A DNA stretch of 64,000 bases. Origin: Heyndrickxia coagulans 36D1. Lineage in GTDB: Bacteria; Bacillota; Bacilli; Bacillales; Bacillaceae_C. The notes below the pieces were generated by a model that saw only the letters and a program-made list of their open reading frames with translations, ran no database searches and was not told the DNA's origin. Of the stretch, positions 44,469 to 52,886 are shown piece by piece. Positions within the stretch are counted from its first letter, which is position 1. Each line of letters begins with the position of its first letter. The stretch is taken from assembly GCF_000169195.2 (NCBI RefSeq), contig NC_016023.1, positions 3,348,001 through 3,412,000 on the forward strand. Direction: 5' to 3'. Made by a program: the position numbers and the translations under genes.

Positions 44469-44860
44469 AATAGAGGAAGGTAACGGCTTTTGAGACCCCG
44501 TCATCAAAGCATACAACTTACTAATGTATTATGCATCCAAATGCTGCTTTTCTTTGTCAAATTTTATTTTACGGATGAGGTCAGGGGTGTCATACGCCTG
44601 GCCTTTTTCTCTAAGCATCTGATTCCGCCTTTCCAGCTTTTTCTTTCACCCACTGGATATCGTTTTCAATGGAATCCAGAAAAAGCTTGCACTCGAAAGC
44701 TGATTCAATGTATAGAGAAGGCAGCTTGACGCATTTTCACAGATACACCATTCTTCTATATATTGAGACAAAGTCAAAATTGGATTCGTTCAGCAAGCCC
44801 TTATTTATTGTAATGGTATATAATGGAGTATAACTGTAGAGTCGAATAGAGGTGATCATT
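44469..44860. other. Intergenic region with gene debris
   Basis: No intact gene. On the minus strand, about 44606-44720 encodes a frame without a start (LYIESAFECKLFLDSIENDI, then QWVKEKAGKAESDA and a stop), followed in another frame by MLREKGQAYDTPDLIRKIKF ending at about 44530. The two look like pieces of a decayed short protein. The 3' part is AT-rich and carries a TATAAT near 44820 before the next gene. Confidence 0.3.
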
Positions 44861-45160
44861 TTGTCATCAAAAAAGACGAATTTCTTTGTGGTTTCATTGA
44901 TTTTTTCCTTGTTTTCGTTTTTTTTATCAGCAGGTGTACAAGACCTACTTACGATCATACACAATCCGATTATTTCCTTTTCGATACCTTATATATTGGC
45001 AATCGTGAGTATTATCTATCTGTTCATTGGATATATAAAACTGGCTAAATCCAAATCATCGAAACACTTGAAATTTGTTCCGATTCTAACCATCATCCTC
45101 ATTGTGTTGAGTATTTTGATTAACAGCTTTCTTTTGGTTGCAATTACTTCGGGCATTTAA
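44861..45160 (+). CDS. Small membrane protein, AT-rich
   Basis: A 99-residue protein with three predicted membrane helices (about residues 8-25, 36-57 and 70-97) and a KLAKSKSSKHLK loop. It starts at TTG with AGAGGTGA 5 nt upstream. The gene is clearly more AT-rich than its neighbours, which hints at recent acquisition. No family recognised. Confidence 0.6.
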   Translation: MSSKKTNFFVVSLIFSLFSFFLSAGVQDLLTIIHNPIISFSIPYILAIVSIIYLFIGYIKLAKSKSSKHLKFVPILTIILIVLSILINSFLLVAITSGI

Positions 45161-45269
45161 GCGTCATTCAACTACGAAAATGAAGCCTATCAAAAAAGAG
45201 ATGATTCGAGGCATCGATGTTCCTTTTACAACCTTCAAGAAGAAAACTGCGTGTGCACGAGGGGTAACG

Positions 45270-45316
45270 GAAAAAGCGCGGCAAAAGGAAGCATGCCACG
45301 CTTTTTCGTTATCGGA
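45270..45316 (-). terminator. Terminator after the membrane peptidase gene
   Basis: AACGAAAAAGCGTGGC and GCCGCGCTTTTTCCGTT (minus strand) form a stem with an 11-nt loop. A similar hairpin with the loop in the opposite orientation lies at 57403-57447. Confidence 0.75.
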
Positions 45317-46127
45317 TCTTTTTTGCCCATACAGAAAGCAACCCAATGCTCATCCAAACAAGAGAAAACAGGAACGCAATGCCCGAAAACGCTAAAATAT
45401 ATAAATTATAAGCCGAGATGCGCGCAATCAGGCCGTTTGTCCGGAATCCGAAGAGAAAACCGGCCACATTCAGGAAAACAAGAAAACCAAAAATTGACAG
45501 GCAGCCGTTCCATGCCCCTTTTAAATCCGCGGTGCTCAACGAAATATGCGCGGAAATGCAAATGCCGGCAATAGCAAAAATCCAAAAACGGGGGTTCATT
45601 AAGTTTTCGATTGAAAAAAGATGACTAGCGAGTGCGCCGATGGAATGGCCAAAAAATGCAAAGAAACTTTCGAGGCCGGAATACGGATGAAGACCTGCCC
45701 TGATTGCCTGCATGAACGGCCGGTATGTATCCGGCAATAGCACATACATGCCTAGCGACAAAATCAAAATGCCGATATACACCGGGGCAGTTCCAATGAA
45801 AAAATTTCCGATTTTTTGGTAAACGCTGTCCGGGTTGTATTGGTGGCTTACATACCCAAGCGTGCCATCACCGCTTTTCAGCTGGAGCCATTTGATCTCG
45901 ACAATTTCATGCCTAAAAATGCCGCACATCAAGGCATGGCTAAATTCATGGACCGGCGTACCGAGCCATGCCGTCACCGCAATCCCCTTCCACCCGAAAA
46001 CGTGGTAAATGAAGGCCGTTGCCCGCTTTTCCAAAAAACCGAGCACAAACCCGACCACAATGATCGTTCCAAGCAGGTTGAAAAGTTCAACCGTACTTAA
46101 AAGCAGAATATGTAAAAAGGTTTGCAA
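45309..46127 (-). CDS. Membrane protein with HExxH zinc-peptidase motif
   Basis: A 272-residue integral membrane protein with six or seven helices. TPVHEFSHALMCGIF (about residues 57-71) contains a perfect HExxH motif in a predicted helix near the membrane, as in M50-type intramembrane metalloproteases. The third metal ligand is not evident; DGTLGYVSHQYNPDSVYQKI and GTAPVYIG follow. It may be a protease or a relative that has lost activity. The start is TTG with GAGGTGGAG upstream. Confidence 0.72.
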   Translation of the reverse strand: MQTFLHILLLSTVELFNLLGTIIVVGFVLGFLEKRATAFIYHVFGWKGIAVTAWLGTPVHEFSHALMCGIFRHEIVEIKWLQLKSGDGTLGYVSHQYNPDSVYQKIGNFFIGTAPVYIGILILSLGMYVLLPDTYRPFMQAIRAGLHPYSGLESFFAFFGHSIGALASHLFSIENLMNPRFWIFAIAGICISAHISLSTADLKGAWNGCLSIFGFLVFLNVAGFLFGFRTNGLIARISAYNLYILAFSGIAFLFSLVWMSIGLLSVWAKKIR

Positions 46128-46259
46128 ATCTCCACCTCTTTTTTCAAAAATCCGTTTTCCTATCCATTTTAATCCCGCAAATCATCCGCGTCCAGCAAGC
46201 ACATTGTGGAAACCCGTTTTTTCAAGTAAAATAGTGCTCAGTGAAAAAAGAGAAACCGG

Positions 46260-47354
46260 GTGAAACGATTGGATTTTAACATCAATTTCCTTTCCTTCTA
46301 TGTCATCCAGACAGACGGGGAAGGCGAACAAACGAGAAAACAGTTCAGGCACTTTCAAACTTTAGATCGCGAAAATTATGAGATAAGTAACGTAAAAGAC
46401 TTTCTCGATGGCGAACTTGAAAAAATCGTAAAAAGGAAAGTGGATAAGCATCCGAAGTCCGAACAAGTACCGACGAAAATCGGCCGCTTTATTGTGGAAC
46501 CGGGCTACGGCCTTGACTCCAACCCGAACTTCAATTTGTTTAACCGTGCGCGTATGGCCGGCACGATTGGTGAGTTTCAAAAAGCAAGCGAAGCCTTTCT
46601 CGCCGCCTATCTGGACACCAATGCTGTCAGGGACGGCGCGTTTCTGATCGCAAATGCAACGATGCGGAAATACTTCGATGAACCGTTTGTTTTTTTGTTG
46701 AAATGCGATTTCGAACCGAAAGTCGCCACGATTGCCGATGAATCCACATTGTTGAAAAAAGTGGAAATGGCGATTACCACAAAAGGCATGAAATCCATCC
46801 AGTATCCGCATATGCCGGAAGAAGGCATGATTGAAGAATCAGAGCTGAAAATTCACCAGGCATCTCACGCCCGTTATTTCGAAGAATTTTTAAAGTATGT
46901 GGAATACGGCGAATCGATGCCGGAAATCATGAAAGCGCAAGTGAAGACGATGGTGGAAGAACATTTTCAGGAAGTGCTGCATGAAGACAGCATCGAATAC
47001 GAGCAATTCGAAAAAGAACTTGAGATTTGGGAAGCAAGCCCCAAGCGGACGTTACAGGAACGATTGCCGGCGGAACAGGTTATCGAAGCCGCGGCCCAGA
47101 TTGTCGAAACTGCCCCGGAGGCCGATTTGCGAATGAAACTGGACCATATTTCGGTGAATGCCCTCCTTTCCGATTTTGGCGAAACGGTCCATCTCGCCAA
47201 AATCGGAGACCGGTATGTCACGATCGTCGAGTCTGAATCCATCCTCTTTGAAAAAGGGTTTTCCCCCGTTGAATTTCTGCAGCCGGACGAACTGGATCAT
47301 GTGCTTGAACGGTTGAAGAAGAAAGCCGGGGCCATCGTAAATGAACAAAAATAG
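46260..47354 (+). CDS. Conserved protein (DUF3900-like)
   Basis: A 364-residue soluble protein. It starts with a beta-rich part (NINFLSFYVIQTDGEGEQTR), then EQVPTKIGRFIVEPGYGLDS, and a middle segment LLKCDFEPKVATIADESTLL, which match my memory of the DUF3900 family of Bacillus proteins with some likeness to nucleoid-associated NdpA. A long charged helix (about 215-280) follows. The start may be GTG 46260 or TTG 46269; the latter has GGGTGA 5 nt upstream. Function unknown. Confidence 0.75.
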   Translation: MKRLDFNINFLSFYVIQTDGEGEQTRKQFRHFQTLDRENYEISNVKDFLDGELEKIVKRKVDKHPKSEQVPTKIGRFIVEPGYGLDSNPNFNLFNRARMAGTIGEFQKASEAFLAAYLDTNAVRDGAFLIANATMRKYFDEPFVFLLKCDFEPKVATIADESTLLKKVEMAITTKGMKSIQYPHMPEEGMIEESELKIHQASHARYFEEFLKYVEYGESMPEIMKAQVKTMVEEHFQEVLHEDSIEYEQFEKELEIWEASPKRTLQERLPAEQVIEAAAQIVETAPEADLRMKLDHISVNALLSDFGETVHLAKIGDRYVTIVESESILFEKGFSPVEFLQPDELDHVLERLKKKAGAIVNEQK

Positions 47355-47380
47355 CGTGCTCCATTCGCACGCTATTTTTG
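47346..47380. terminator. Bidirectional terminator
   Basis: AAAAATAGCGTG and CACGCTATTTTTG close a perfect hairpin between two convergent genes. Confidence 0.88.
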
Positions 47381-47381
47381 T

Positions 47382-48794
47382 TCATGATTGGGGGTGATCC
47401 AGTATCTTTTTCCCTTTGGATGCTTGCACTTTCGCATTTTTTGAACTTGCACGGCCAATGCCGAAAACAAAGTAACAGACCGTGACAAGGCCAAGAAAGA
47501 CAATGCCCGCAACAAGTGACATCCTTGTTTCATCATTAAACCACATGCCGATCAGGACAGCGATTAAAAATGCAATGGTTACATAGTTGGAAACCGGTGC
47601 AAACGGCATTTTAAACGGATGGTTTTTCATTTCAGCCTTTTTCATCTTTCTAAACCGGATCTGACTGATTAAAATGACAAACCATGGCACCATCCCCGGC
47701 AGGACGCTTGCACTGTATACATATACGAACAGATTTTTCGGTGCGATATAGCTTAACACTACACCAATCACAAGGCCGACAAGAACACCGATTGTACCTA
47801 AAAGTGGAACGCCATTGCTTGATACTTTCGTGAAAATTTTCGGTGCCTGGCCGTTCACGCCGAGCGTATACAGCATCCGGCCGGCACTGTAGATACCGCT
47901 GTTGCAACCGGATAATGCGGCGGTAACGACAACAAAATTAATGATGCCGGCTGCGGCCGTAATGCCGATTTTTGCAAAAGTCGCCACAAACGGGCTGCCG
48001 ATGGAATCAAGTTCATTCCACGGATAAAGCGTAACAATGACGAAAATGGCGCCAATATAGAAGATCAATATGCGCCAAATGATATTTTGGATCGCATTTT
48101 TCAATGTATGGCTGGGGTTTTTTGCTTCGCCTGCCGTAATGCCGATCAGTTCAACACCCTGGTAGGCTGCTACGACCAAAGATAAGGCAAAGAAGAAACC
48201 TTTCAGCCCGCCGGTAAAGAAACCGCCATGCTCCCACAGATTGGAAAACCCGACGGCATGCCCCCCGTTGCCGATCCCGAATAAAATGATGGCAAGCCCG
48301 GCTATAATCATAAAAATAATCGTTACCACTTTAATCATCGCAAACCAGAACTCAAACTCGCCAAACGATTTTACAGATACGAGGTTGGCCGTTCCGAGGA
48401 TCACCATGGCTACAAGCCCCGGAATCCATGCCGGCAAGTGCGGAAACCAAAATTGCATGTAAGATCCAACGGCAATGATTTCCGACATACCGACAATCAC
48501 CCACTGGAACCAGTTGCTCCAGGCTGTGAGAAAACCTGCGAGCGGATGAATGTACTGATGGCCGAATGTGGCAAAGGAGCCCGTGCTTGGCTCAACGTAG
48601 AGCATTTCTCCCATTGCACGCATAATAAAAAAGATAAAAATCCCGGCAATCGCATACGCCAGCAACACGGACGGCCCTGTCCACTTAATGGTGCTGGCAG
48701 ACCCCATAAACAACCCGACACCGATTGTACCGCCAATCGCAATCATTTGAATATGCCGCGCATGCAAGCCTCTGTTTAACTCTCTTTCTTCCAC
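47382..48794 (-). CDS. Amino acid permease (APC family)
   Basis: A 470-residue amino-acid:proton symporter with 12 membrane helices. The helix 1 motif [20 protein letters not shown] and [14 protein letters not shown]-like segment [20 protein letters not shown] place it with the AlaP/AapA/YtnA group that carries alanine, glycine, serine or proline. GTG 48794 is chosen because GGGAGTG lies 6 nt upstream; the TTG at 48821 has none. A good sigma-A promoter lies at 48879-48907. Confidence 0.87.
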   Translation of the reverse strand: MEERELNRGLHARHIQMIAIGGTIGVGLFMGSASTIKWTGPSVLLAYAIAGIFIFFIMRAMGEMLYVEPSTGSFATFGHQYIHPLAGFLTAWSNWFQWVIVGMSEIIAVGSYMQFWFPHLPAWIPGLVAMVILGTANLVSVKSFGEFEFWFAMIKVVTIIFMIIAGLAIILFGIGNGGHAVGFSNLWEHGGFFTGGLKGFFFALSLVVAAYQGVELIGITAGEAKNPSHTLKNAIQNIIWRILIFYIGAIFVIVTLYPWNELDSIGSPFVATFAKIGITAAAGIINFVVVTAALSGCNSGIYSAGRMLYTLGVNGQAPKIFTKVSSNGVPLLGTIGVLVGLVIGVVLSYIAPKNLFVYVYSASVLPGMVPWFVILISQIRFRKMKKAEMKNHPFKMPFAPVSNYVTIAFLIAVLIGMWFNDETRMSLVAGIVFLGLVTVCYFVFGIGRASSKNAKVQASKGKKILDHPQS

Positions 48795-48878
48795 GCCATT
48801 CACTCCCGCTGTTTTTTTCAAACATGCTTAAAAAATAGAAAAATAGCATTGTCAGTCTTTATAACAAATTACTTTTTC

Positions 48879-48907
48879 ATTGTAATATGTTTTTACCCGA
48901 AATACAA
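48879..48907 (-). promoter_or_regulatory. Sigma-A promoter of the amino acid permease
   Basis: On the minus strand TTGTAT and TACAAT have a 17-bp spacer, 85 bp before the start. Confidence 0.65.
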
Positions 48908-48980
48908 TTGTTTATATACAAGGAACAAGTATTTTATTATCATAGAATAATTTAAACATTCCTTTTTTTATTTGTTTTTA

Positions 48981-49016
48981 AAAAAGACTGTCCCCAAAGA
49001 GGAGCAGTCTTTTTAA
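48981..49016. terminator. Terminator after the 45-residue protein gene
   Basis: AAAAAGACTG and CAGTCTTTTT form a perfect stem 18 bp beyond the stop codon of the small minus-strand gene. Confidence 0.82.
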
Positions 49017-49033
49017 ACAGTGCATCGGGCCCG

Positions 49034-49171
49034 CTACCGGTTGTTTCTTTCTCTTACATCATCGTTCGGTGAGTTTCCAGTTCCATCTTTTGCTTTGCTG
49101 TTCGGTGTCCCGAATATTTGATTGTCTTTCGTGACTTTCGCGCCTTCCAAAAATCGATCTTTTTTCTTCAT
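49034..49171 (-). CDS. Small hydrophilic protein, unknown
   Basis: A 45-residue, very polar protein (MKKKDRFLEGAKVTKDNQIF, then GTPNSKAKDGTGNSPNDDVR). AAAGGAG lies 7 nt before the ATG, and a terminator follows. The asparagine/glycine-rich, disordered character resembles minor spore proteins, but I recognise no family. Confidence 0.6.
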   Translation of the reverse strand: MKKKDRFLEGAKVTKDNQIFGTPNSKAKDGTGNSPNDDVRERNNR

Positions 49172-49365
49172 GTGCATTCTCCTTTGTTGTTGATTCACGT
49201 TCAGCCGGGACCGCGCGTCAGGCTGCCCCGCCTAATTTTGCGCCCTTGTTTTACTATTTGCAGGCAAGTGGTAAACATGCACGCCTTGTTAAAAAAGCCC
49301 GGCGGATACAAGCTGAACATAAAAGTGGGTTTAATACGGCCGACATCGGATAGACGTGCACCATT

Positions 49366-50397
49366 TTAAGATTTAAAATAATCCCGCAGTACCTGGAAAT
49401 CTTCCGACAAATCTATTTCATTCGGTTCCGTCTGGAGCAAGCGGGCAATCAACGGTTCCAGTTCATCCGGATCCTGCTTGTCCGTATACTGGATAAAATT
49501 CAATCCGGAAAGCCAGTCGGTATAGGAATGTTTAGCTTTCCCGTAGCTATTGCCGAATACGAGGCACGGCGTTCTGGTGATAATTGAAAAAATCATCGCG
49601 TGCAACCGGTCGGTAATGACAAGTTTGCGCGAGCCGATCCGGTGCAGCATTTTCATAAAATAGGTTTCCCTGTCCGCATAATCGATCGTGTCCACTTCCG
49701 ATAAAACGGTATCCGTGCGGTCAACAGGCCCGATGTTCGCAGCTCTTTCCATGAGTTCGGAGACAAAATTTTCATCTGTCACTTTTTCTTTATCCGCCCT
49801 TAATACAAAAAGCACGCCATCCCTTTTTAGATCCTGCGGTTCAATTTTTAACGACAGAACCATATCCGGGGTGTACAATACATTTGCGTTGAAGGTCTCC
49901 TTGACGAATTCCAGGCTTTGTGATTCGCGGACACATATGGTGAGATTTGGATTACTGCCATAGGCTTCCTGCGATTTCCTTTTCTCCCGCTGTCCTTTTT
50001 CGGTAGGTTCAAAATAAACGGATTGCGGCATAGAGATGGTTTTATAATCTTTAAAAGCCGAGATTACTTTTCGACGGTCTTCTTCAATGTCCAGGTAGAG
50101 ACTGCCGAGATTACCGCCGCCCGTAAAGCAGACGATGTCCTCTTTCCCAATGATCTTTTTCACAAAATCAATTCCCTCATCCGTCGCATAATCCATTATT
50201 TCGATGTATTCGTAATAAGGAAAATGGTTACGGATAAATTTTTCCTCTGCATAGGCAATGGCCTGGTCCCCGATATTTGTGTAGCTTGGGGAACCAAAGA
50301 GGAAAACTTTTCTTTTATCATTGTATAAGGCATCGGGTTCCACATTTGGGGCAATCCCCTTTGCCGGTTTTTGACCATTTCGGATTTGTTCACTCAT
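49366..50397 (-). CDS. Polysaccharide pyruvyl transferase family protein
   Basis: A 343-residue protein of the pyruvyltransferase family (YxaB/EpsI/EpsO type), which adds pyruvate ketals to exopolysaccharide sugars. FGSPSYTNIGDQAIAYAEEK near residues 34-53 and VCFTGGGNLGSLYLD are the first-domain motifs; ITDRLHAMIFSIITRTPCLV and NSYGKAKHSYTDWL are the second-domain motifs. No other polysaccharide gene is next to it, as for yxaB. GGAGGG precedes the ATG. Confidence 0.88.
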   Translation of the reverse strand: MSEQIRNGQKPAKGIAPNVEPDALYNDKRKVFLFGSPSYTNIGDQAIAYAEEKFIRNHFPYYEYIEIMDYATDEGIDFVKKIIGKEDIVCFTGGGNLGSLYLDIEEDRRKVISAFKDYKTISMPQSVYFEPTEKGQREKRKSQEAYGSNPNLTICVRESQSLEFVKETFNANVLYTPDMVLSLKIEPQDLKRDGVLFVLRADKEKVTDENFVSELMERAANIGPVDRTDTVLSEVDTIDYADRETYFMKMLHRIGSRKLVITDRLHAMIFSIITRTPCLVFGNSYGKAKHSYTDWLSGLNFIQYTDKQDPDELEPLIARLLQTEPNEIDLSEDFQVLRDYFKS

Positions 50398-50698
50398 ACA
50401 TTATCCCTCCGTCATCGTTACGTGATTATGCTTGCCGGATAATTTCTTGTACCCATTTATAAGGGGCAATACACTTGGATGAGCGAACAAAACCTAAAAT
50501 TTGTTATTTTAGTATATTTTTTATATTCTATTTACGAGTTTGAAGATGAGCATCATAATGGGGTTCAGAACTTAGGGACAAGTTCTGAACCCCTATTTGT
50601 CTACAATCTGAGCATGTGCAGGAATTCTTACTTGGTATTCGTTCCTTGCTTTGAACTTTCAATTCACTAATTTGACAACAAGGTACGATTCTAACAAT
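50398..50698. other. Intergenic region with perfect hairpin
   Basis: A 300-bp AT-rich gap. The only structure is the 14-bp inverted repeat at 50560-50593, listed separately. The region has no frame with a good RBS. Confidence 0.4.
50560..50593. repeat. Perfect 14-bp inverted repeat
   Basis: GGGGTTCAGAACTT and AAGTTCTGAACCCC are separated by AGGGAC and followed by CTATTTGT. It may act as a terminator of the downstream MFS gene only if read from the left; more likely it is a short dispersed repeat or remnant of a mobile element. Confidence 0.6.
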
Positions 50699-51883
50699 TT
50701 ATTGCGACTTCACGACGTTGCAGTCGACTGAGGTCTTTTTAGAAGGAGAACGTGAAGTCAATATTGTTAATCCAATTGCAATTGTAACGCCTAAAGCGGC
50801 TAACCAGGTAATGGAAGTGAGGGAAATTCTCTCTACAAAGATACCCCCAATGCCTGCCCCTGCCGCCATGGCCAACTGCATCATTGATTGATTGAGACCG
50901 AGCAATACACTAGATGATTCCGGCTCTATTGTAGCTAGGTGATATTGTTGAGTCGGGCCAGTAGACCATGCTGCAAAGGACCATAATATTAATATGACCA
51001 ACACGCCCACGTAAGAGTGGGTAACGATTGATAACAGAACGAGCATGGTGATATGTAAGATCATGCCACCAATGAGTGTGAACCGCACACCCCACCGATC
51101 GGTACTAAATCCGCCAAACTTTGATCCAACTAGACTGGCAATACCAAATATAAGGAGAACGCCGCTAAGCAATTTGTCACTTACACCTGAAATATTTAGC
51201 AGGTAAGGGGATAAGTAGGTATAAACAATGGAATATCCGCCAAGCCAGAAAAAAGTGATGGCTAATCCGAGTACCACTTTTGGTTTTTTTAATAAAGCGA
51301 GTTGCTGATTTAAAGGTGTCAATTTTTCCACCTGAATTTTTGGAATGGTAAGCGAAATAATAACCATCGCAACTAATCCAAGTAAGGCAATCCCTCCAAA
51401 AACAGCCTTCCAACCCAGTACCTCACTCGTCATTCTTCCAAGTGGAACGCCAATGATTAATGATGCTGTCAATCCCATAATGACAGTGGCAATGGCGCTA
51501 GCTTTCTTCCCTTTTGGAGCAATTTTCTCCGCAATCGTTAAGGCTGTCACTACAACCATTCCTGCACCAAAGGCCATAATAATCCTTGAGACAATAAAGA
51601 ATCCATAACCAGGAAGGATGAATGCAAGAATATTTCCAATAACAAATAGACCAAGTGAATATATCATTAACTTACGTTTATCCATTCTGGAGGTGATAGC
51701 CATTAATACAGGTGTGAAAATAGCATATACAAGCGAAAAAATGGTTATTAACTGACCAGCTGCTGCGAGAGTAATGCCTAATGATTCCGAAATATTATCC
51801 AAAATTCCGGAAATGATATACTGTGAAGTTCCAACTAAAAAACTTACGATCGCTAAGATATAGATCTTACCAGTGTTTGACAA
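50699..51883 (-). CDS. MFS drug exporter (DHA1-like)
   Basis: A 394-residue major facilitator with 12 membrane helices, like YdhP/AraJ/PbuE-type exporters (SQYIISGILDNISESLGITL in helix 1, MALTSRMDKRKL-like loop AITSRMDKRKLMIYSLG after helix 2). Starts at TTG with GGAGTGA upstream. The ArsR repressor gene lies just upstream on the same strand, and both promoters carry the same ATATCG-N8-CGATAT palindrome, so the exporter is probably induced by a ligand of that repressor. Confidence 0.87.
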   Translation of the reverse strand: MSNTGKIYILAIVSFLVGTSQYIISGILDNISESLGITLAAAGQLITIFSLVYAIFTPVLMAITSRMDKRKLMIYSLGLFVIGNILAFILPGYGFFIVSRIIMAFGAGMVVVTALTIAEKIAPKGKKASAIATVIMGLTASLIIGVPLGRMTSEVLGWKAVFGGIALLGLVAMVIISLTIPKIQVEKLTPLNQQLALLKKPKVVLGLAITFFWLGGYSIVYTYLSPYLLNISGVSDKLLSGVLLIFGIASLVGSKFGGFSTDRWGVRFTLIGGMILHITMLVLLSIVTHSYVGVLVILILWSFAAWSTGPTQQYHLATIEPESSSVLLGLNQSMMQLAMAAGAGIGGIFVERISLTSITWLAALGVTIAIGLTILTSRSPSKKTSVDCNVVKSQ

Positions 51884-51944
51884 AATAAATCACTCCTTCA
51901 TCATCAAAATATATCAGGGTTGAACGTTTTGTATCGACAAAAAC

Positions 51945-51968
51945 ACATATCGTGATATGTCGATATGT
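51945..51968 (-). promoter_or_regulatory. Operator upstream of the MFS exporter
   Basis: ACATATCG and CGATATGT with an 8-bp spacer. The inner ATATCG-N8-CGATAT is the same as in the arsR promoter (52329-52348). It lies about 65-85 bp upstream of the MFS start codon. Confidence 0.65.
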
Positions 51969-51970
51969 TT

Positions 51971-52017
51971 AAGGAAATGAAACTGAATTCATAATTAGGA
52001 TTCAGTTTCATTTCCTT
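51971..52017. terminator. Long hairpin at the end of the arsR gene
   Basis: AAGGAAATGAAACTGAAT and ATTCAGTTTCATTTCCTT form a perfect 18-bp stem with an 11-nt loop. It overlaps the arsR stop. There is no strong T run on the minus strand, so it may attenuate or protect mRNA rather than terminate fully. Confidence 0.55.
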
Positions 52018-52318
52018 AAATATTCTTTTCAAAGAGAGTGGCAATTTTTTTTATGGCTTCTTCATCTCTTTTGTAGTAAGTATATTTACCAATACGTTCT
52101 GCCGTAATTAACCCAGCTCGTTGCAGTATGGAAAGGTATTGAGATGCTGTGGATTGCGTCATTTTCAATTTATCTGTTATTTGACTAACACATACCCCTG
52201 TAGTATTCATATCAATCCCTTCGTGGGGCGTAAAATGACGATCCGGTTCTTTCAGCCATTGTAAAATTTGCAATCTTGATTCATTGGATAAGGCTTTAAA
52301 GACTTCAATGAGTTCCAT
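52016..52318 (-). CDS. ArsR-family transcriptional repressor
   Basis: A 100-residue winged-helix repressor: MELIEVFKALSNESRLQILQ, then DKLKMTQSTASQYLSILQRA (recognition helix), then GKYTYYKRDEEAIKKIATLF. One cysteine (TGVCVSQI) makes metal sensing by a Cys pair unlikely. The start is ATG 52318, placed exactly where transcription should begin from the promoter at 52326-52353, so the mRNA is probably leaderless. An ATG at 52327 overlaps the -10 and cannot serve. Likely represses itself and the downstream exporter. Confidence 0.85.
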   Translation of the reverse strand: MELIEVFKALSNESRLQILQWLKEPDRHFTPHEGIDMNTTGVCVSQITDKLKMTQSTASQYLSILQRAGLITAERIGKYTYYKRDEEAIKKIATLFEKNI

Positions 52319-52325
52319 ACAAATC

Positions 52326-52353
52326 ATTATATCGAAAAATAACGATATGTCAA
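52326..52353 (-). promoter_or_regulatory. arsR promoter with operator
   Basis: On the minus strand TTGACA (52348-52353) and TATAAT (52326-52331) are perfect consensus hexamers with a 16-bp spacer. The operator ATATCG-AAAAATAA-CGATAT (+ strand 52329-52348) fills the spacer, so repressor binding would block polymerase. Confidence 0.8.
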
Positions 52354-52439
52354 CATATGATTCTGAAACAAAATCCAAAAAGGGTTCCATCAGATCCATC
52401 GTGCGTGTTTTGAATTCAAGATCGGCACCCTCCATCTTT

Positions 52440-52761
52440 TTCAGCTATAACAGGTCCTTATTTAAAAGCGTATCGCGCCGACAGGTTCCGTCTATAAAGG
52501 ACGTGAGAAAAGGATTATCCTGCAAAGTCTGGAAATGAAACAGCCGGAAACAATTGGCCAGCCAGTCAATCACAGGTATACAAAGATTTTGCTTAAAGAA
52601 TATTTGGCATTGTATTTTTTCAAGCAGTCAAAATCCTGGAAAGTCTGTTTAATCTTCATACTTTCCAGAAACTGCAAAATCGGGAGCAGCCTGCTAAAAT
52701 TGACACTCTTCCCTAAATGGAACGCATAATTGATTTTTAAGACAGAGGTGATATCATTCAA
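52440..52761 (-). pseudogene. Possible frameshifted transposase fragment
   Basis: On the minus strand a frame from 52761 encodes MNDITSVLKINYAFHLGKSV, FSRLLPILQFLESMKIKQTF and CLKKYNAKYSLSKIFVYL, then a stop. In the next frame it appears to continue (VIDWLANCFRLFHFQTLQDN, PFLTSFIDG). The pattern looks like the N-terminal region of an IS4/IS1182-like transposase, but I see no DDE residues or terminal repeats, so this is a guess. The 568-bp gap between arsR and the lipase gene contains nothing else besides the hairpin at 52765-52815. Confidence 0.35.
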
Positions 52762-52764
52762 CTT

Positions 52765-52815
52765 AAAGGTGCCCTCCCCTCCCTTATATGAGAGATTCAG
52801 GGCACCTTTTTATTT
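52765..52815. terminator. Hairpin terminator
   Basis: AAAGGTGCCCT and AGGGCACCTTT enclose a 24-nt loop; a TTTTTATTTTA tail follows on the + strand. It probably ends transcripts coming from either side. Confidence 0.65.
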
Positions 52816-52886
52816 TACTTTCGTAATTCAGGATTATCTCTTTTTTGTCTTTATAAAATGATAACGGATGCGAATTGTTCGAATTA

